Assembly (NCBI GenBank): GCA_017989935.1
Contig: JAGNOY010000084.1
Location: 1 to 7,833, forward strand
Length of the DNA stretch: 7,833 nucleotides
Reading direction: 5' to 3'
Source of the DNA: Chitinophagaceae bacterium
GTDB lineage: Bacteria; Bacteroidota; Bacteroidia; Chitinophagales; Chitinophagaceae
Part shown: positions 6,244 to 7,833 of the stretch, piece after piece
Numbering within the stretch: the stretch's first letter is position 1
Layout: every line of letters starts with the position of its first letter
The notes under the pieces: model-generated
Seen by the model: the letters and a program-made list of their open reading frames with translations, nothing else
What the model was told of the DNA's origin: nothing
Database searches by the model: none
Translations under genes and position numbers: made by a program

Positions 6244-7173
6244 ATGAAAAAAATCTTAATCATTTGCTTGATTTGTTTGCTTAAGCAAGCTCAAGCCCAA
6301 GTGATGTATGACTTTGAAAATTGGCATACCCACTCTGCAGGCCTACAAATACCTAATGCATGGAATGGTTCTGATTCATTACTTAAATTTTACGGCACCT
6401 TATTAGGTGGCAGTGGTTACTTACCTCAGGTTGAAAAAGAATTGCCTGGCAATGGCAGCGCAACAGCTATTCGTGTAGTAACAAAAAATCAACCCGCAGT
6501 AGGTACAATTTTTCCTGCCGGACCTTTCCCAGGATTAGCTACCAATGGGGTGATTGAATTTGATGCTGTTAACCAAGAAGTCAGTATCAAAGGCGGTTTA
6601 CCTTTTAATAGCAATCCGTTGTCAGTTTCTATGTGGGTGAAAAATTTACCAGTTGGAGGCGATACTACAGAAATTACTGTCTTTGCGATTGATAATTCAG
6701 ACAATGATAATTTGCAATATGCTGTAGCTGACACTTTATTTACCTCATCCATCAATTCGTTTGCCAAAATTACTTTGCCTTTTAAAGTAACAGATACCTT
6801 GCTTAGCACAACTTTAATTCGCGTGCTCATCTCTAGTGGTGGCGGCTTAAGTGGTGGACATGATGGTACTGCCATCATAGTCGATGATATAGAATTTTTG
6901 TCACCAAGTGGCATACCACAATATTTGAATCCTCGACAAACGGCTTTAGTTTACCCAACTACTGTTGAGTCTATGTTGCAGATTCAATTCAAAAATGCAG
7001 GCATTCGCGTGGTAAATATTTACGATATGCAAGGTTGTTTGTTGATGAGTAAAAAATTAGAATTAACATCAAATCAACTAGATGTCAGTTCTTTGTCGCA
7101 GGGAAATTATCTCTATGACATTATAGAAGGTCAACAAAAAATTCAATCAGGAAAATTATTTAAACAAGATTAA
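6244..7173 (+). CDS. T9SS-secreted protein with PCMD-like domain and type A sorting domain
   Basis: The 309-residue protein starts at the ATG at 6244, which precedes a signal peptide (MKKILIICLICLLKQAQAQ). The upstream in-frame ATG at 6211 lies inside the peroxiredoxin gene and would spoil the signal. Residues 22-220 fit the PCMD (putative carbohydrate metabolism domain) beta-sandwich pattern: DFENWHT near the start, PNAWNGSDS (37-45), a central PLSVSMWVKNLPVGGDTTEI (125-144), FAKITLPFKV (173-182), and the closing LIRVLISSGGGLSGG plus TAIIVDDIEFLS (191-220). Residues 236-309 are a T9SS type A C-terminal sorting domain: VYPTTVESMLQIQF, VVNIYDMQGCLL, LDVSSLSQGNYLYDI and QSGKLFKQD, so the protein should cross the outer membrane by T9SS and be released or attached to the surface. 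Ligand unknown; carbohydrate binding is only suggested by the fold. A structured repeat follows the stop codon by 5 bp. Confidence 0.85.
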   Translation: MKKILIICLICLLKQAQAQVMYDFENWHTHSAGLQIPNAWNGSDSLLKFYGTLLGGSGYLPQVEKELPGNGSATAIRVVTKNQPAVGTIFPAGPFPGLATNGVIEFDAVNQEVSIKGGLPFNSNPLSVSMWVKNLPVGGDTTEITVFAIDNSDNDNLQYAVADTLFTSSINSFAKITLPFKVTDTLLSTTLIRVLISSGGGLSGGHDGTAIIVDDIEFLSPSGIPQYLNPRQTALVYPTTVESMLQIQFKNAGIRVVNIYDMQGCLLMSKKLELTSNQLDVSSLSQGNYLYDIIEGQQKIQSGKLFKQD

Positions 7174-7187
7174 TTTTCTTTGGGCGT

Positions 7188-7245
7188 GTATCGTTAGGCT
7201 AGAAAGTAAAGAGATACCCGATTATTTTTTGTAGCCTAACGATAC
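7188..7245 (+). other. Perfect 14-bp inverted repeat (hairpin 1)
   Basis: GTATCGTTAGGCTA (7188-7201) and TAGCCTAACGATAC (7232-7245) are exact reverse complements separated by 30 nt that include an A-rich half and a run of six T. In RNA this gives a long stable stem. A perfect 14-bp match in a non-coding gap is unlikely to be chance and would also work as a terminator-like structure for either convergent gene. Confidence 0.9.
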
Positions 7246-7260
7246 CGGGCTATCCCTTGC

Positions 7261-7293
7261 AAGCCATCTTGTTTTGAAGAACGAGATGGGCTT
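7261..7293 (+). other. Imperfect inverted repeat (hairpin 2)
   Basis: AAGCCATCTTGTT (7261-7273) pairs with AACGAGATGGGCTT (7280-7293), allowing one bulged base and one G-U pair, around a 6-nt loop. The right arm runs into the shared closing module of the repeat element, and the stem is followed by TTTT at 7292-7295. Confidence 0.75.
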
Positions 7294-7328
7294 TTCAGTA
7301 CTATCCCTCACGCAAATACAGCGTAGTT

Positions 7329-7833
7329 CTATCTTGAAAATTTCTTATAAATACCAAAGGCTACAAAACTGAAAAATATATTCGGAATCCAAACGGCGAG
7401 CAAAGGTGGTAAATTACCTTTAATAGAAAAGGTGGTAGAAAATTGCATCATAAAAATATAAGCCGCACTAATCATCAAACCGATTGCCAGATGAATACCG
7501 CTGCCTCCTCTAACTTTTCGTGATGCAATACATGCACCAATGATCGATAAAATGAAAGCCGAAAAAGGAGCCGCTGTTCTTCTATATTTTTCAATATAAT
7601 ACTCATTCAAACTTTCACTGCCCTTTTCTGTTTCTTTCTTGATATAGGCATTCAATTGAGGGGTAGTCATCATTTGCTTGGCCTCTCGTTTTTCAATTAA
7701 ATCTGTGGGCTCAAATTTAAACTTCCTACTCAATTGATTCTGCAAAATCATGCGCTCTCCTACATCCTGATTATGCCTTTCCATCACATCATAAAGTTTC
7801 CACTGTTTTAGCACGCTATCATAGGTACAACGA
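7329..7833 (-). CDS. LptF/LptG family permease, C-terminal part (5' end outside window)
   Basis: The reading frame runs open from the window edge to a TAG at 7329-7331, giving the last 168 residues of a permease of the LptF/LptG (YjgP/YjgQ) family. These inner-membrane subunits form, with the ATPase LptB, the ABC transporter that extracts lipopolysaccharide and pushes it onto the Lpt bridge to the outer membrane. Visible are the end of the periplasmic beta-jellyroll region (YDSVLKQWKLYDVMERHNQD), the connecting segment LNEYYIEKYRRTAAPFSAF, and three C-terminal transmembrane helices: AFILSIIGACIASRK, IGLMISAAYIFMMQFSTTF, and LLAVWIPNIFFSFVAFGIY. A GTG codon at 7814 is internal, not the start, since the frame and family similarity continue upstream. 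Whether it is LptF or LptG cannot be decided from this part. It converges on the PCMD/T9SS gene. Confidence 0.9.
   Translation of the reverse strand, partial: RCTYDSVLKQWKLYDVMERHNQDVGERMILQNQLSRKFKFEPTDLIEKREAKQMMTTPQLNAYIKKETEKGSESLNEYYIEKYRRTAAPFSAFILSIIGACIASRKVRGGSGIHLAIGLMISAAYIFMMQFSTTFSIKGNLPPLLAVWIPNIFFSFVAFGIYKKFSR

Larger units (their letters stand above)
7179..7315 (+). repeat. Structured 3'-end repeat element, copy A (two hairpins)
   Basis: The element begins TTTGGGCG 5 bp after the stop codon of the PCMD/T9SS gene and fills most of the 155-bp gap to the convergent LptF/LptG-family gene. It holds hairpin 1 (7188-7201 with 7232-7245), a linker CGGGCTATCCCTTGCAAGCC, hairpin 2 (7261-7273 with 7280-7293), and the closing module GGGCTTTTCAGTACTATC through CTCACGCAA (7288-7315). 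The linker and closing module both have counterparts in copy B at 3891-3974; the parts between differ, so the skeleton is shared while the stems vary. No open reading frame is in it. It probably ends the upstream transcript, but there is no classical stem-plus-U-run. Confidence 0.6.

Noticed and set aside
6489..6914. 141-residue minus-strand open frame
   Set aside because: It is antisense to the PCMD/T9SS gene, whose sense frame has a signal peptide and recognisable domains.
7812..7814. GTG as start of the LptF/LptG-family gene
   Set aside because: The frame stays open to the window edge and the translated upstream residues continue the family pattern, so the gene is cut by the window.
1..7833. 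CRISPR array, insertion sequence, tRNA/rRNA, toxin-antitoxin or defence system
   Set aside because: I searched for regularly spaced repeats, transposase motifs, cloverleaf-like sequence and known defence signatures by eye and saw none; all substantial frames have housekeeping or envelope assignments.

Overview
This 7.8 kb window is AT-rich chromosomal DNA from a member of the Bacteroidota, probably a Chitinophagia/Sphingobacteriia-type relative; the exact lineage is inferred. Four things point there: a PorQ-type component of the type IX secretion system (T9SS), a secreted protein with a T9SS C-terminal sorting domain, promoters of the Bacteroidota type (TTTG, 19-bp spacer, TAnnTTTG-like box), and A-rich start regions without Shine-Dalgarno sequences.

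Layout: porQ (+, 47-1153) converges on pdxJ (-, 1185-1907). Upstream of pdxJ on the same strand lie a multi-pass membrane protein with a TerB-like tail (1988-3112) and a small DUF4878-like lipoprotein (3263-3730), separated by a strong intrinsic terminator (3217-3248). Next comes a minus-strand pair in which a phoH/ybeZ-type ATPase gene (4647-5636, TTG start) overlaps a papain-like YiiX/C92-type lipoprotein gene (3998-4657) by 11 bp. A divergent intergenic region (5637-5761) separates phoH from a plus-strand pair: a PrxQ/AhpE-like peroxiredoxin (5762-6232) and a T9SS-exported PCMD-like beta-sandwich protein (6244-7173). The window ends in the 3' part of an LptF/LptG permease gene (-, 7329 to the edge).

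The genes are mostly housekeeping or cell-envelope functions: vitamin B6 synthesis, RNA-linked ATPase, thiol peroxidase, LPS export and protein secretion. They do not form one pathway. PorQ and the sorting-domain protein belong to the same secretion system, but they are about 5 kb apart and not in one operon.

The most notable unexplained signal is non-coding. Two GC-richer, structured elements sit directly after stop codons, in the sense orientation of the preceding gene: after the C92-type gene (3891-3974, minus) and after the PCMD/T9SS gene (7179-7315, plus). Both open with TTTGGGCG and share a 28-nt closing module that matches at 20 of 28 positions without gaps. A possible decayed third copy follows porQ (1154-1183). 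They look like a dispersed 3'-end repeat family that may act in termination or mRNA 3'-end protection. I see no insertion sequence, CRISPR array, tRNA, rRNA or defence system. No gap without a gene exceeds 300 bases; the longest, 3731-3997, holds a promoter and a repeat element, and I see nothing in the remaining ~107 bp at 3784-3890.
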